A stretch of 64,000 bases of DNA, taken from assembly GCA_963807775.1 (NCBI GenBank), contig CAWECY010000003.1, positions 310,001-374,000 of the forward strand, read 5' to 3'. A program made the position numbers and the translations under genes. The notes below the pieces were generated by a model, which made no database searches, was not told the DNA's origin, and was given only the letters and a program-made list of their open reading frames with translations. Each line of letters starts with the position of its first letter. Within the stretch, counting starts at the first letter, position 1. Positions 53,440 to 63,789 of the stretch are shown here, piece by piece. The DNA is from Bog-473 sp963807775 (GTDB lineage: Bacteria; Actinomycetota; Acidimicrobiia; Acidimicrobiales; RAAP-2).

Positions 53440-54525
53440 CGTCCCAGCACCTCCGCCAGGGCGCCCGAGCAGCGCAAACACGTTGCGACGGCGGGCCGTG
53501 TGCCCCATGCAGCCGATACGCCAGATCTGCCCGGACAGCTGCCCGGCCCCGGCGCCGATCTCGATCCCGTAGACCGACAACAGCTGGTGCCGGCACGCGG
53601 CGTCATCGACGCCGGCGGGGATCCTGACCGTCGTCAATTGGGGCAACCGGTGATCGGCGCCCACCAAGAGCTCGAGACCGAGCTCGACCAGGCCCTCGGA
53701 CAAGAGCTGACCGCAGTCGGCGTGGCGTTTCTGGACGGCAGAGAGCCCCTCGTCGAGCACTGCCCCGAGGCCGGCGTGGAGCGCGGCCACCATGGCCACG
53801 GGCGCCGTGTGGTGGTAGACCCGGCCACTCCCCGACTCGTCGTTCACGTAGCGCGCCAGCAGGTTGAGGTCGAGGTACCAGCTGGTGGGACGCTCGACCA
53901 ATCGCTCCAGCGCGCGCGCCGACACCGTGAGGGGGGCCAGACCGGGCGGGACTCCCAAGCACTTCTGGGTCCCGCTGTAGGCGATGTCCACGCCCCAGTC
54001 GTCCACGGCGACCTCTATTCCGCCGAGCGAGGTCACCGTGTCCACCAGCAGGAGCGCGTCTCCCTTGCCGGCCCCGATCGGCTCGATGTCGTTGCGCACG
54101 CCGGTGGACGTCTCGGCGTGCACGACGGCGATGATGGACGGGGCGCGGTGCGCGGACAGGAGGCGCTCGGCGGGGATCGGCTCACCCCAGGTCGCATCGA
54201 CCCGCACGACCTGGCCCCCGTGGCGCGCCGCCACCTCGCACATCCGTTCGCCGAAGACGCCGTTGACACCGACCACCACGACGTCGCCCGGCCGCACGAA
54301 GTTGACGAAGGACGCTTCCATTCCGGCCGAGCCCGTCCCGCTGACCGGGAGGGTCAGCGCGTTGGACGTCCCGAACACCTGGCGCAGGCGGTCGTTCGTG
54401 CTGTCGAGGAGCCGCAGGAACTCCGGGTCGAGGTGCCCGAGGACGGGTCCGGCGAGCGCCATGGTGACCGCCGGGTAGGGGTTCGACGGCCCGGGACCCA
54501 TCAGAAGGCGGTCGGAGATCGGCAC
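53436..54525 (-). CDS. class V aminotransferase (alanine/serine-glyoxylate type)
   Basis: A pyridoxal-phosphate enzyme of about 362 residues. Blocks: LMGPGPSNPYPAV at the N-terminus, HAETSTGVRNDI, DTVTSLGGIEVAVDDWGVD, and SGTQKCLGVPPG with the PLP lysine. The C-terminus IGCMGHTARRRNVFALLG is typical. One extra G in a run at 53464-53466 takes the reading past its natural stop and fuses it to the acetyltransferase. Without that base it reads GALAEVLGR and stops. It would transfer amino groups to glyoxylate, as in serine or photorespiration-like pathways. Confidence 0.86.
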
Positions 54526-54602
54526 GGGCGCATCGTGACAGGTCCGTGCTCACCTGTGCCAACGCGCCGGGCGGCGCTTCAGGTGTCCGGTAGATTGCCA
54601 GT

Positions 54603-56320
54603 GTGGAACGGGAGCTCTTCGCCCCGAGGGAGCTCCCCCCGCTTCCCCCCGACGTGGCGCAGGATCCCCAGCCCTATTCGGAGTGGGTCGTCCGGCGTGA
54701 GGCGCAGCGCACCCGCGGGCGGCGCCCGGCCACCCGCACTGCGCTCGGTCTGCTCATGCTGGCCGGCGACGCGCCGGCGGCGGCCGTGGCCAGTTCGCTG
54801 CGCAGCCTGCGCGTCCAGACGACGCATCGTTGGACACTCACCCTGGCCGCGCCCGCGCCGCGCCGCGACGACCTGGCGGCGCTCGTCCGGTCCGTCCTGG
54901 GCTGGCGGGCCCGACGCCGCGTGGACTGGCTCCTCGCCACGCCGGAGACGGCCCTGCCCGACCTGCTCGTCCAGGGATTGCGGGCGCAGCCGAACGCAAC
55001 TGCGCTCGTGTTCCCTGGCGACGTCTGGGCCCCCGATGCCGTGGCCCGGCTGGCCGCGGCCGTCACGCCGACCGGCGTGGTCTACGCCGACGAGGACACG
55101 AGGCGCGACGACGGCAGCCACGACCTGCCGCGTCTCAAGCCCGACTACTCGCCCGACTTCCTGCTGTCCAGCGCCTACGTGGGACGCCCGTTGGCCATCG
55201 GGTCCACCCTCCTGCGTGACGTGCCCGAGTTGGCGGCAACCGACCTGGCGACCCTGGAGCACGAGTGCGCGCTCGATGTGTGCGCCGCGCGCCTCGTCGG
55301 TGGTCCACCTCCCCGAGGTCCTCTGCCATCGCAGCCCCCCAGCGGCCGGAATCGCGCTCGGGAGCGCACGTCGAGCGCACGCTGCGGCGCAGACAAGACC
55401 GGGCCACGGTCGAGCCCGGCGGAGCCCCGGGCACCTGGCATGTCAGGCGTGCCGTGACGGCCACCACGTCGGTGAGCGTGCTGATTCCCTTCCGCGACGA
55501 GCCGAGGTTCCTGCGCGCCTGCGTCGACTCCGTCACGATCACCACGCGGGACTGCGATGTCGAGTTCGTCCTCGTCGACAACGGGTCGTCAGAGCCCGAG
55601 ACCCTCACCCTGGTGGAGCGCCTGGTCGGACGCACCGACGTCCGCCTCCTCCGCGACCCCCGCCCCTTCAACTGGGCCGCGCTGAGCAACGCCGCGGCCG
55701 GGCTGGCAAGTGGTGACGTCCTGCTCTTCTTGAACAACGACATCGAAGCCCATCGGCCCGGCTGGCTGGCCGCGCTGTGCGCCCACGCGCTCCGGCCCGA
55801 CGTGGCGGCGGTAGGTGCCCGGCTCCTCTATCCCGACCGGCGGCTGCAGCACTGCGGCATCGTGGTGGGCATGACCGGAGCGGCCGGCCATCCCCTGGTC
55901 GGGTTGGCCGAAGACGACCCGGGTTACCTCAGCCTGGCCGCGACGACGCGGGAGTGCTCCGCGGTGACCGGGGCGTGCCTGGCCACGCGTCGAGACGTGT
56001 TCGTCGAGCTCGGCGGCTTCGACGAGTCGCTCGGCGTCGATCTCAACGACGTCGACTACTGCCTGCGCGCCCGGGCGCAGGGGTACCGGACTGTCTACGA
56101 GCCTCGGGCGGAGCTGATCCACCACGAGTCACCGAGCCGCGGCACGGCCGGCGGGGTCGGCGACATCGTCCGATTCCTCGAGCGGTGGGGGGACTACATC
56201 GCCGAGGGGGACCGCTACTTCAACGCCCACCTCACGCGCCGCGACCAATCCTGTCGCCTGGCCCGAGACGACGAAGAGGAGGCCTGGAACCGATGGTACG
56301 CGACGGTCACGGCGGGATGA
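54603..56320 (+). CDS. GT2-type glycosyltransferase with N-terminal extra domain, two frameshifts
   Basis: A protein of about 572 residues. The first 220 residues are a degenerate GT2-like module (WTLTLAAPAPRRDDL, VYADEDTRRDDG, LKPDYSPDFLLSSAYVG). The second module is a full GT2 domain: SVLIPFRDEPRFLRACVDSV, LVDNGSSEPET, LFLNNDIEAHRPGWL, then VTGACLATRRDVFVELGGFDE. Between them two one-base insertions (near 55295 and 55350) change the frame twice; the middle segment SSVVHLPEVLCHRSPP fits between. This two-module layout is known for O-antigen-type rhamnosyltransferases. ATGA overlap links it to the next gene. Confidence 0.8.
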
Positions 56321-57243
56321 CCGAGACGCGCCGGCTCGAGCTGCAGACCTGCGTGATCAGCACCCACTGGCGCCGGCGCACGAGTGAGGCCTCCTTCGTC
56401 ATCCGGTCCCTCGCCGGGGCGGCCTCCCGGAGCGGGCCCGTGTCCGTATTCGTCCCGGGTCACGCGGGGGAAGCCGATGGGGCCTTCGACCTGCAGGGGC
56501 TGGGCGAGCCACCCCGTTGGCCGGCCCCGCACCCGCCCGAGGGCCCGGTTCTGGTCGACGATCTCACCGAGGAGATCGTCGCGCTGCTGTTGACGTTGCG
56601 GCCCCGGTCCGTCGGCTACCTCTTGGGCGACGGCGGCGAACGGCCGTGGCAGCTGCTCTCCATCGCGGGCGACCCGGGTCTCGGCGTGTACGTCCCGATC
56701 AACCCGCTGGCGGCCGAGCATCGGCACCACGGCTTCGGGTTCACGGGCTATCACCTGGTGCTGTCGGGCCGGTCGGAGCCGCACGACGCGCCCCCGGCCG
56801 AGGTGGCCGGGCTCAGCGCGGCCTTTCCCGACGACGACGTCGTCGTGGTGGAACACGCGGTGGCCTCGGCCTGGCGGGCCGGCACCCTCCGGGGCCAGGT
56901 TCCGGTTGACACCCGCATGGACTTGTGGCGCTTGGTGGCCCACGCCAACCATTGCATCGACTTGGCCCCGGGGCCGATCGTGGCACGTGAGTGCGTCGAG
57001 GCGGTGCGCTTCGGGACGCCGGTCGTCGTGCCTGCCGACTCGGGGCCCGCCGAATCGCTGGCTGACGCGTGCGGGGGCTACGCCTATGGCGGTACGAGTG
57101 AGCTGATCGACGCCGCCAGAAGCCTGAAGGACGGCGCGACGAGGGCCGCGGCATCGCAACAGGGCGTGCGCTTCGCCGACCGGCACTACGGCGACCCGGA
57201 GCTCACCGTGGTTTCGCTGGCCCGGATGCCGGAGGAAGCCTGA
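56317..57243 (+). CDS. GT4-like glycosyltransferase
   Basis: A 308-residue protein that fits the C-terminal half of GT-B enzymes best: the segment ARECVEAVRFGTPVVVPADSGPAESL recalls the donor-sugar site. The N-terminal part has EASFVIRSLAGAASR and a DDLTEEIVALLL helix, but no clear family signature. It is coupled to the GT2 gene by an ATGA overlap, so the two probably act in sequence on the same glycan. Its 3' end overlaps the end of the convergent membrane-protein gene by 58 bases. Family assignment is moderate. Confidence 0.65.
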   Translation: MTETRRLELQTCVISTHWRRRTSEASFVIRSLAGAASRSGPVSVFVPGHAGEADGAFDLQGLGEPPRWPAPHPPEGPVLVDDLTEEIVALLLTLRPRSVGYLLGDGGERPWQLLSIAGDPGLGVYVPINPLAAEHRHHGFGFTGYHLVLSGRSEPHDAPPAEVAGLSAAFPDDDVVVVEHAVASAWRAGTLRGQVPVDTRMDLWRLVAHANHCIDLAPGPIVARECVEAVRFGTPVVVPADSGPAESLADACGGYAYGGTSELIDAARSLKDGATRAAASQQGVRFADRHYGDPELTVVSLARMPEEA

Positions 57244-59091
57244 CCCGTCGACCAGACCATCACGCCACCTTCGTCACGATACGGACCGAGCAGTCGATTG
57301 AACAACCTCTCCGCACACGGTGCTCCCGTGATCCCGGGTACCACGACCACGGCACCCGTCCCGAGACGCCGTAGATCGGCGAGGATCTGCTGATCCGTGA
57401 CCGGGATTGGCACCGCGATCATGCAGGCCGTCATGGCGTCCAGCGCGGCAGAAGAGCCCGGATAGAAAGATGCCGCGCCCGATGAAGCGGCGAAGACAGC
57501 ATAGCCACCGGGCATGCGGAACGTGAGTCCGGACATGGCCTGCCAGAGCATGGGCGACGCGTCGGTCGGACTGGCACTGGGATCGACCACGACGGTGGTG
57601 CCGACAGGAAGGTGCCGGGCCGCCCCGCTGAACCATGCTGGCACGGCGGCGGAGGCGGCGGCATAGGGCCAGGCTGGGACGAGCGGAAAGAGCACGCCGG
57701 CCGCGATGAGTCCACAGATTGCCGCGGCTCGACCCCTAACCCTCGAGCGCGTGGCGTCATAGACATGATCGAGGATGAGTGCCAGGAGAAGTGCGGCGAA
57801 CAGCCAGAAGAACGCGACGTACCGTGACGCGGCTGAGCTATCAAGCAGGGGGAGGTGTGCAAGCACGATGAACGGTAATGGGATCCCTGTTCTATGCCCG
57901 TCGAGGTGCAGGTACGAGCCCATCGACAACACCATGGCGACAGCGGCCATGAGGCCGCAGAAGAGGGCAAATCGCCTACGGCGGAGCACGCACACACCGG
58001 CAATCAGCACGACCAGGAGGGGAAGGCCGACGTAGGTTCCATTCTCGGACGCGGCATCGAAGACGACGGACCAGTTCGGTGTTCGGACGGCCACGTAGGA
58101 ATCGCCTCGCGAAGCCTGGCCGAAGGTGAAGTGCTGGTTGCTTGTCGGAACGATGAGGCCAAGCGGGTCGCTCGAAATACCCGCCAGGGCGGCCGGCGTC
58201 TGGGCCGGGCCAGTGATGTGTTCCGGACCCCGTAACGCCACCCAGGCGCCGTAACCACCCCCGAGGACGCCGACAAGGACCGCGACCAGTCCCAATCTCA
58301 TGGCGCTTCACGCGGTCAACGCCGAGGTGACGCAGCCCCAGCAGCACTCCGATGCAGAGGGCAATCAGAGCAAGCACGACCATGGAGGCGAACATCTCTG
58401 TCGATATGTAGAACTGCAGTACGAAGCATGCTCCGATCGCGAGCCCGTCGCGGAGCCAAGGTCGATAGCCAGTCCGCACGAAATGGTGAACAACCAGTAC
58501 GACCAGCGGCGGCACCACGCCGAACATGAAGATGAGGTGGTCTGAGGCCTCGGCCACAAAGAAGGGTGAGAACCCGTACAGCAGGCCTCCGACGAATGCG
58601 GCAGGCCACCAGCTCACGAACCGCCGAGCCATGAGGAAGAAGGCCATTGCCGACATGGCGAACCCGAGGCCGACGAGGGCGTTGAAGGTGGCAATCGGCC
58701 CGAAGATCTCCGTGACAGGAAGGCCCAGGACGCCAAGAAGCGGCATCGTCGCGTTGTCCATGAGGTTGATGCCGAACGGCGCGTTCAGCCAACCGTTGGC
58801 CAAAGGGTTGACCCCATGCAGAATCGCGGCCGGTGTCTGGGCGATGAACCAGATCTGTTCGGTTATATCCTGACCGCCCGACGTCTGAACCGAATGTGAG
58901 AACCCGTGCAACCACACATTGCGATTTGCCAGAAAAGCAAGGAAGACATAGACGGCAAGACTGAAAGCGAGGCCGGGCCAGCGCGACATTCCGAAATGCG
59001 CGCCGCCTGAGCCCGCAACACTCGACGGTGCTTCGTCCTTCGCTGGGGGATTCGCTAGGCAGGCCGCAGGTTCGTGGAGCGTGTCGCTCAC
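57186..59091 (-). CDS. polytopic membrane protein (GT-C/YfhO-like), frameshift near 58305, lower GC
   Basis: A protein of about 634 residues with around 12 membrane helices and a C-terminal outer domain. The first outer loop region holds NAPFGINLMDNATMPLLG, common in uncharacterised GT-C-type transferases. One extra base near 58305 breaks the frame after VDRVKR; the rest continues MRLGLVAVLVGVLGGG. Its GC (about 52-63 percent in sampled lines) is well below that of neighbouring genes, and its codon use is less biased. It probably arrived by transfer. A lipid-linked sugar transferase is the best guess. Confidence 0.7.
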
Positions 59092-59481
59092 CCGTTACCT
59101 CCCGGTCCCGCGCGGGGACCGAGATCACGCACCCGCGGGCGGTGCGGGCGTGGCGTGCGGCTCGGGCCTGGTCATCTGCGCGAACAGTACCAGTTGCATT
59201 TTCGAGTCCTCGTGCATGTCGGGCGCCGGGCGCGGTCCGCTCCCGGCGCCGACCTGAGGTCCGCCGGTGATGGCGCATCGGGCGAGTTCACTCGGCGCCA
59301 TGGTGATCGCCTGCGGTGCGGCCCCTCCCCGAAGGCGATCACCGGCGCGGGCTAGGATGTCGACGGAAGTGACGGACGGCTCGGCTGCGACACGGGCACG
59401 GGCGCATCTCGCCACGGAACAACCAGGTCAGAGTCGCTTTTCCGCCATCGTGAACATTCCAATGAGCCCCGCCCCCCGAAC
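59092..59481. other. 390-base divergent intergenic region, no gene seen
   Basis: It lies between the starts of the membrane protein and the coiled-coil protein and must hold both promoters. I see no convincing promoter hexamers, RNA gene or conserved coding sequence. A minus-strand open reading of 96 codons inside it has no family signal. Confidence 0.5.
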
Positions 59482-60624
59482 GTGACGACGGAGCACGCCG
59501 GGTCGTCAGCGGCCGATGTCCCAGCCGAGTCCACGGCGGGTCTGCGACACGACGTTGCGATGTACGACGAGTTCCTGCAACTCGAGCCGCGGTCGGGCTC
59601 CGAGAATGGAACCTACGAGTTCTCCCGGCTCTTGTCCTGGCTCATCGCGACCGTCCGCCCCTCCCTCACCGTCGAGCTCGGCCCGGGGCGCACCGAGCCC
59701 ATGGAATGGACGGTCGACGCGTCGGCCGGCGGTGACGCCTTAGGGCAATGGTCTCGCGGGTCGGCCCAGGCGCACGGAGGTCGCACCGAGGGCTTCGAGT
59801 CGGAGGCTCACGCCCTGGCCGTGCTGGCCGGTGGCAAGACAGTCGATCTCCTTCACATCTCGCTGCTCGATCTCGACGACGCGGGACAACCCGACCTTGA
59901 CGCGTGGTCCGAGCTCATGGGACCGGGCTCGGCGATCGTCGTGACGTCGGTCGCGGCCAACAGGTCGTCGCTTTTCGCCAAGGCGACACAGCTCGTAGCG
60001 GACCGCTACCCCTCGGTCAGGGTCCCGCTGGGACTTACCGCGGAGGCGCTCGTGGCCCAGGTGCCCTCGGACGGCGCGGCTCCCGCCGTGGAGCTGCTCC
60101 GCAACGTCCCGTCGGCGGTCGGCAACCTGCTCGCCCTGGCGCAGTCCGAGCCGTTGGCGCTCCTCGGCGAGGAGCCTTCCGCGCTGGCGGTGCAAGCCGT
60201 CCTCGGCCAACTTCTCGAACGCCACGAGAAGGAACGAGAGGTCTTTGTGTCGGCTCTGCGGGCCTACAAGGAGCTGACGGCCCACCTGTCGGCGGAGCTG
60301 GCCGATGCCCGCGACCAGTTGGCCACGCAGGTCGACGCGGCTCGGGTCGAACGCGAACGCCTCCTGCAGGAATTCCTGGACCGGCTCGACGTCCTGTCCG
60401 CCAAGATCTCTACCTCGGCGGCCAAGTACACAGCCGAGCTCGAAGACAAGGAACGCGTGCTGGAGGAGCGCCAACAGCAGGTCCTGGCCTACGCCGGGCA
60501 GGCGGCCACGGCCCGGAGCGTGATCGACGATATCTACACCTCCAGCTCCTGGCGCGCTACGGCACCCCTCAGGATCATGTCGCGCCTCATGGCCCGTCGC
60601 CGTCCGCCGGTTCCCGAGAACTAA
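59482..60624 (+). CDS. methyltransferase-like protein with C-terminal coiled coil
   Basis: A 380-residue protein. Residues 45-200 resemble a degenerate Rossmann methyltransferase fold (SRLLSWLIATVRPSLTVELGPG, VDLLHISLLDLDD, GPGSAIVVTSVA). Residues 240-345 are a coiled coil rich in E, R, Q and A. The last 30 residues, SSSWRATAPLRIMSRL, match a tail also present in the protein at 62604-63682. This tail follows coiled coils in many glycan-cluster proteins. It is first in an operon with a GT2-GT4 fusion. It contains a TTA codon at codon 87 (59740-59742). Function is unknown; a scaffold or chain-length role is inference. Confidence 0.65.
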   Translation: MTTEHAGSSAADVPAESTAGLRHDVAMYDEFLQLEPRSGSENGTYEFSRLLSWLIATVRPSLTVELGPGRTEPMEWTVDASAGGDALGQWSRGSAQAHGGRTEGFESEAHALAVLAGGKTVDLLHISLLDLDDAGQPDLDAWSELMGPGSAIVVTSVAANRSSLFAKATQLVADRYPSVRVPLGLTAEALVAQVPSDGAAPAVELLRNVPSAVGNLLALAQSEPLALLGEEPSALAVQAVLGQLLERHEKEREVFVSALRAYKELTAHLSAELADARDQLATQVDAARVERERLLQEFLDRLDVLSAKISTSAAKYTAELEDKERVLEERQQQVLAYAGQAATARSVIDDIYTSSSWRATAPLRIMSRLMARRRPPVPEN

Positions 60625-60638
60625 CCCGAGCGAGCTCC

Positions 60639-62594
60639 GTGGCTCCGGCAGTGGACCCGTTCGACGACAACGTCTCGGTCATCATCCTGAACTACAACCA
60701 GGCCGAGACCACCGTCGAGTGCCTCGACGCGCTCGAGCGCGCCAAGAGTTCCCTGGTCAAGCAGATCATCGTGGTCGACAACGGGTCTGACCATGAGCAG
60801 TTGGTCATCCTCAGGCGCCGGCACCGGCGGGGCGGCTTCGAACTGGTGGAGGTGGGAGTCAACCGATTCTTCGGTGAAGGCAACAACATCGGCGTGGACT
60901 TCGCCACAGGCGACTACATCGTGTTCCTCAACAACGATGCCTTCGTCCAGGAGGGAACGATCGACACGTTGGCGTCCACGATGCGTGACGATCCCACGGT
61001 GGCTGCCGTCGGACCCATGTTCCTCTACCCCGACGGACACGTCCAAGAGGTCGGTGGCGTCGCCCTGCCCACGGGGGATGTCGTGCAGATCGGTAAGGGC
61101 ACGGTCTGGGGCCCGGACCATTTCGACACTCCCTGCGTCGTGGACTACTGCTCCGCGGCCTGCCTGATGATGCGACGCTCGGACTTCCTCAAGGTGGGGG
61201 GATTCGGATTCGAGTGGGAGCCGGCGTACTACGAGGACACGGATCTCTGTCTGAACCTGCAGACGCAGTGCGGCAAGGTCATGGTGAACCCCTTGGCCCG
61301 CGTGGTCCACATAGAAAGCAAGACGACGTCGGACAGCCGACTCAAGTTGGAGGATATCTCGGAGATCAACCGGGCCCGATTCGTCAAGAAATGGGGTCCC
61401 TGGCTCGAAGCCCGGCACACGGCCGGGGTGGCCCAGGGCACCCGCCAGGCTCCAGTACGGGCACGCGTGCCCGAGACAACCGGCCAGTCCGGCCAACTCG
61501 TCGTGTACTCGCCGTATCCGCTCACGCCTGGTGGTGGAGAGCGACTGCTGTTCGAAGTGGCCTCACACTTCTCGACGCTCGTCGGGCCGCCCAACGTCGT
61601 TCTGGCCACCCCCTATCGGTACAGCTCGACTCGGACGCGTCAGCTCGAAGCAACCTTCGGGTTCGAGGACGTGATCGGATCAACCTCTCCTCTCGACGAG
61701 CTCGATCCAGACGACTGCCTGTTCTCCCTCGTCATCGGCAATGCCGTCGTGCCTCCCATCGAGGCCTTCGGCGCCAGGAGCGCGTACCACATCCAGTTCC
61801 CCTTCTGGGTGTCCGACGCCCTGATCGAGGCGCGCCGCGACTGGCTGGGGGGGTACGACGAGATCTGGGTCTACTCGGAGTTTGTCCGGCGCAACGTCAA
61901 CGGGCTTCTCCGCCACTACGAGATCCATGCACCGCCGATCCGGCTCATCGACGCGCACGCCGTGTGGTCCGACGCCTCAGCTGGCCTGCCCTGGCCACAA
62001 CGCCGCACCATCCTTTCCGTTGGTCGCTTCTTTGCCGGCGGTCATAACAAGCGCCAGGATGTCGTCATTGAGGCGTTCCGGCGCATCGTCGAGAAAGGTG
62101 ACGCCGACGACCTCGAGCTGGCCTTGGCCGGTTCCATCCACCCCAGTCCGGAGGGGAGAAGGCGCCTCCACGAGCTGCAGCGGATGGTGGAGGGGCTGAA
62201 CGCAACGTTCTACCCGAACATCGGGCGCGCCGACCTGGCCGCGCTCTACGAGCGGTCGGCTGTCCTGATCCACGCTGCCGGATTCGGAGTCGATGCGGAC
62301 GAATTCCCGGAGCGGCTCGAGCACTTCGGCATCACGCCGATCGAAGCGGCCAGTTTCGGCTGCATCCCGGTGGTGTACGGCGCCGGCGGGCCAAAGGAGG
62401 TCGTGCACCGGCTCGGTGCCGACACCGCGTTCTCGACCACCGAAGAGTGCGTCGCCATCGTGACCGGATTGCTGCGCGACCCCGAACGCGCCACCGCCCT
62501 CAGTGCACACATCCGCCAGAGCTGCCAGGCGTACTCGGCCAAGGCCTATTTCGAGGGGATCGACCGTTCCCTGCTCGACCTGGGTGTGCTCTAG
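60639..62594 (+). CDS. bifunctional GT2-GT4 glycosyltransferase
   Basis: A 651-residue protein with two catalytic modules. The GT2 part (about 10-250) has SVIILNYNQAETTVECLDAL, VVDNGSDHEQL, LNNDAFVQEG and EPAYYEDTDLCL. The GT4 part (about 285-651) has SPYPLTPGGGERLLFEVA, the nucleotide loop SVGRFFAGGHNKRQDVVIEAF, and the donor loop FGITPIEAASFGCIPVVYGAGG. Fusion implies two sugars are added in succession. The GTG start 14 bases after the previous stop is chosen; a GTG four codons later is possible. It is the main enzyme of the right-hand glycan island. Confidence 0.85.
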   Translation: MAPAVDPFDDNVSVIILNYNQAETTVECLDALERAKSSLVKQIIVVDNGSDHEQLVILRRRHRRGGFELVEVGVNRFFGEGNNIGVDFATGDYIVFLNNDAFVQEGTIDTLASTMRDDPTVAAVGPMFLYPDGHVQEVGGVALPTGDVVQIGKGTVWGPDHFDTPCVVDYCSAACLMMRRSDFLKVGGFGFEWEPAYYEDTDLCLNLQTQCGKVMVNPLARVVHIESKTTSDSRLKLEDISEINRARFVKKWGPWLEARHTAGVAQGTRQAPVRARVPETTGQSGQLVVYSPYPLTPGGGERLLFEVASHFSTLVGPPNVVLATPYRYSSTRTRQLEATFGFEDVIGSTSPLDELDPDDCLFSLVIGNAVVPPIEAFGARSAYHIQFPFWVSDALIEARRDWLGGYDEIWVYSEFVRRNVNGLLRHYEIHAPPIRLIDAHAVWSDASAGLPWPQRRTILSVGRFFAGGHNKRQDVVIEAFRRIVEKGDADDLELALAGSIHPSPEGRRRLHELQRMVEGLNATFYPNIGRADLAALYERSAVLIHAAGFGVDADEFPERLEHFGITPIEAASFGCIPVVYGAGGPKEVVHRLGADTAFSTTEECVAIVTGLLRDPERATALSAHIRQSCQAYSAKAYFEGIDRSLLDLGVL

Positions 62595-62603
62595 CGGGCA
62601 CCG

Positions 62604-63682
62604 TCACGAGCCGCGCCGACCCAAAAGGGTGCTGAGCCGCCGCAGGGGGCAGCCAGGCGGTAGGACGACGAGTTCAGAATCTCCCGGTACTGCTGCTGGC
62701 TCCCTTCGAGGGCCGCCCTCAGAGCGTCGGTCGCCGTCCCGTACTCCTCGGCCCGCGCCGCGGCCGCCTTGAGCTCCGACTCCAGCTGCGCAATCTGCTC
62801 CGCCAGCTCGGCGGCGCGTGCGGTCCACGCCTCCACCTCGACGTCGAGACGGTGGCGCTCCTCCGTGTAGGCTTCGTACTGCTCTGCGGCGCGTGTGGTC
62901 AGCTCGGCCAGTTGCTCTTCGAGCTTCCGGTTCTCGACGACCAGCTCCTGCACGCGGTCGACCATCTCGTCCAGCCGGCCGGCCATCTCCGTCACGGCCT
63001 GTGCGCCGTTGTCAACGACGGACTTCATGACGAACTGATACGTCTCGAACTCGTCGTCCAGGCGGACCTCGTCGATGACCGCCTGCGGAAAGTCTTCCCG
63101 CCTGAGTCCGATTTCGGTCTGGAACAGACCCATGACGACACGCCGAGTGTCGACCACCACCAGGCCCGCCTCCTTCAGGAGCTCCCGAATGGTCTCCAGG
63201 GTGAAGAATCGGACGTGAGTCCGGTCGAGCAATCCCGTCTCGCGGTAGTGGAACGATCCGTGGAGCAGCGCCAGCCGGACATCCCCGTGCGCCACGTTGG
63301 GTAGGGAGGTCACGATGAAACCCGATGGCTTGAGCTTGCGCTTGGCGATGCGCAGCACGGCCAACGGGTCGCTGAGATGCTCGAGCACATCGCCGAACGT
63401 CACGACGTCGAACGTCTGGTCATCGACCGCTTCCCAGACGTCCCGGTCGTTCGCGTTCCCTATGACGATCCGCTCGGCGAACGGCTCGGCCAGTTTCGCC
63501 GCCTTCGGGTCCAGTTCCATCCCGACGACGGTGCAGCCCCGTTCCGCCAGCACTTTTGTGAAGTATCCGGTGGCGCAGCCGACTTCGAGCACCGACTTGT
63601 TGTGCCCGATCATCTGCAGTGCGAAGGCGTGCGTGTTGTTCTCGGCATCGGGATCGACCGTCAGGTCATAGACAAACGCCAT
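62604..63682 (-). CDS. SAM-dependent methyltransferase with coiled coil, frameshift near 62647
   Basis: The N-terminal 200 residues are a class I methyltransferase: VLEVGCATGYFTK (31-43, motif I), GMELDPKAAK, TFGDVLEHLSDP and LLDRTHVRFFT. Residues 235-345 are a coiled coil. As written the gene runs past its natural end and overlaps the GT2-GT4 gene. Adding one C in a run of five near 62647 gives the tail SSSYRLAAPLRRLSTLLG and a stop at 62604, removing the overlap. The repaired tail closely matches that of the protein at 59482-60624. It probably methylates a terminal sugar to cap glycan growth, as coiled-coil methyltransferases do in some O-antigen systems; that is inference. Confidence 0.82.
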
Positions 63683-63789
63683 TTCAATGCCTTCTCTCGT
63701 CGATCCGCTGCAGGGCGCAGCGCGATCCTCGACGCCGTATTCAGGGCATTTTACCTACGGCGTCCCGATGGACCGTCCGGGCACGCCGG

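Noticed and set aside
59125..59415. A 96-codon minus-strand reading in the 59.1-59.5 kb intergenic region
   Set aside because: No ribosome site, no family signal, and it would fill the divergent promoter region.
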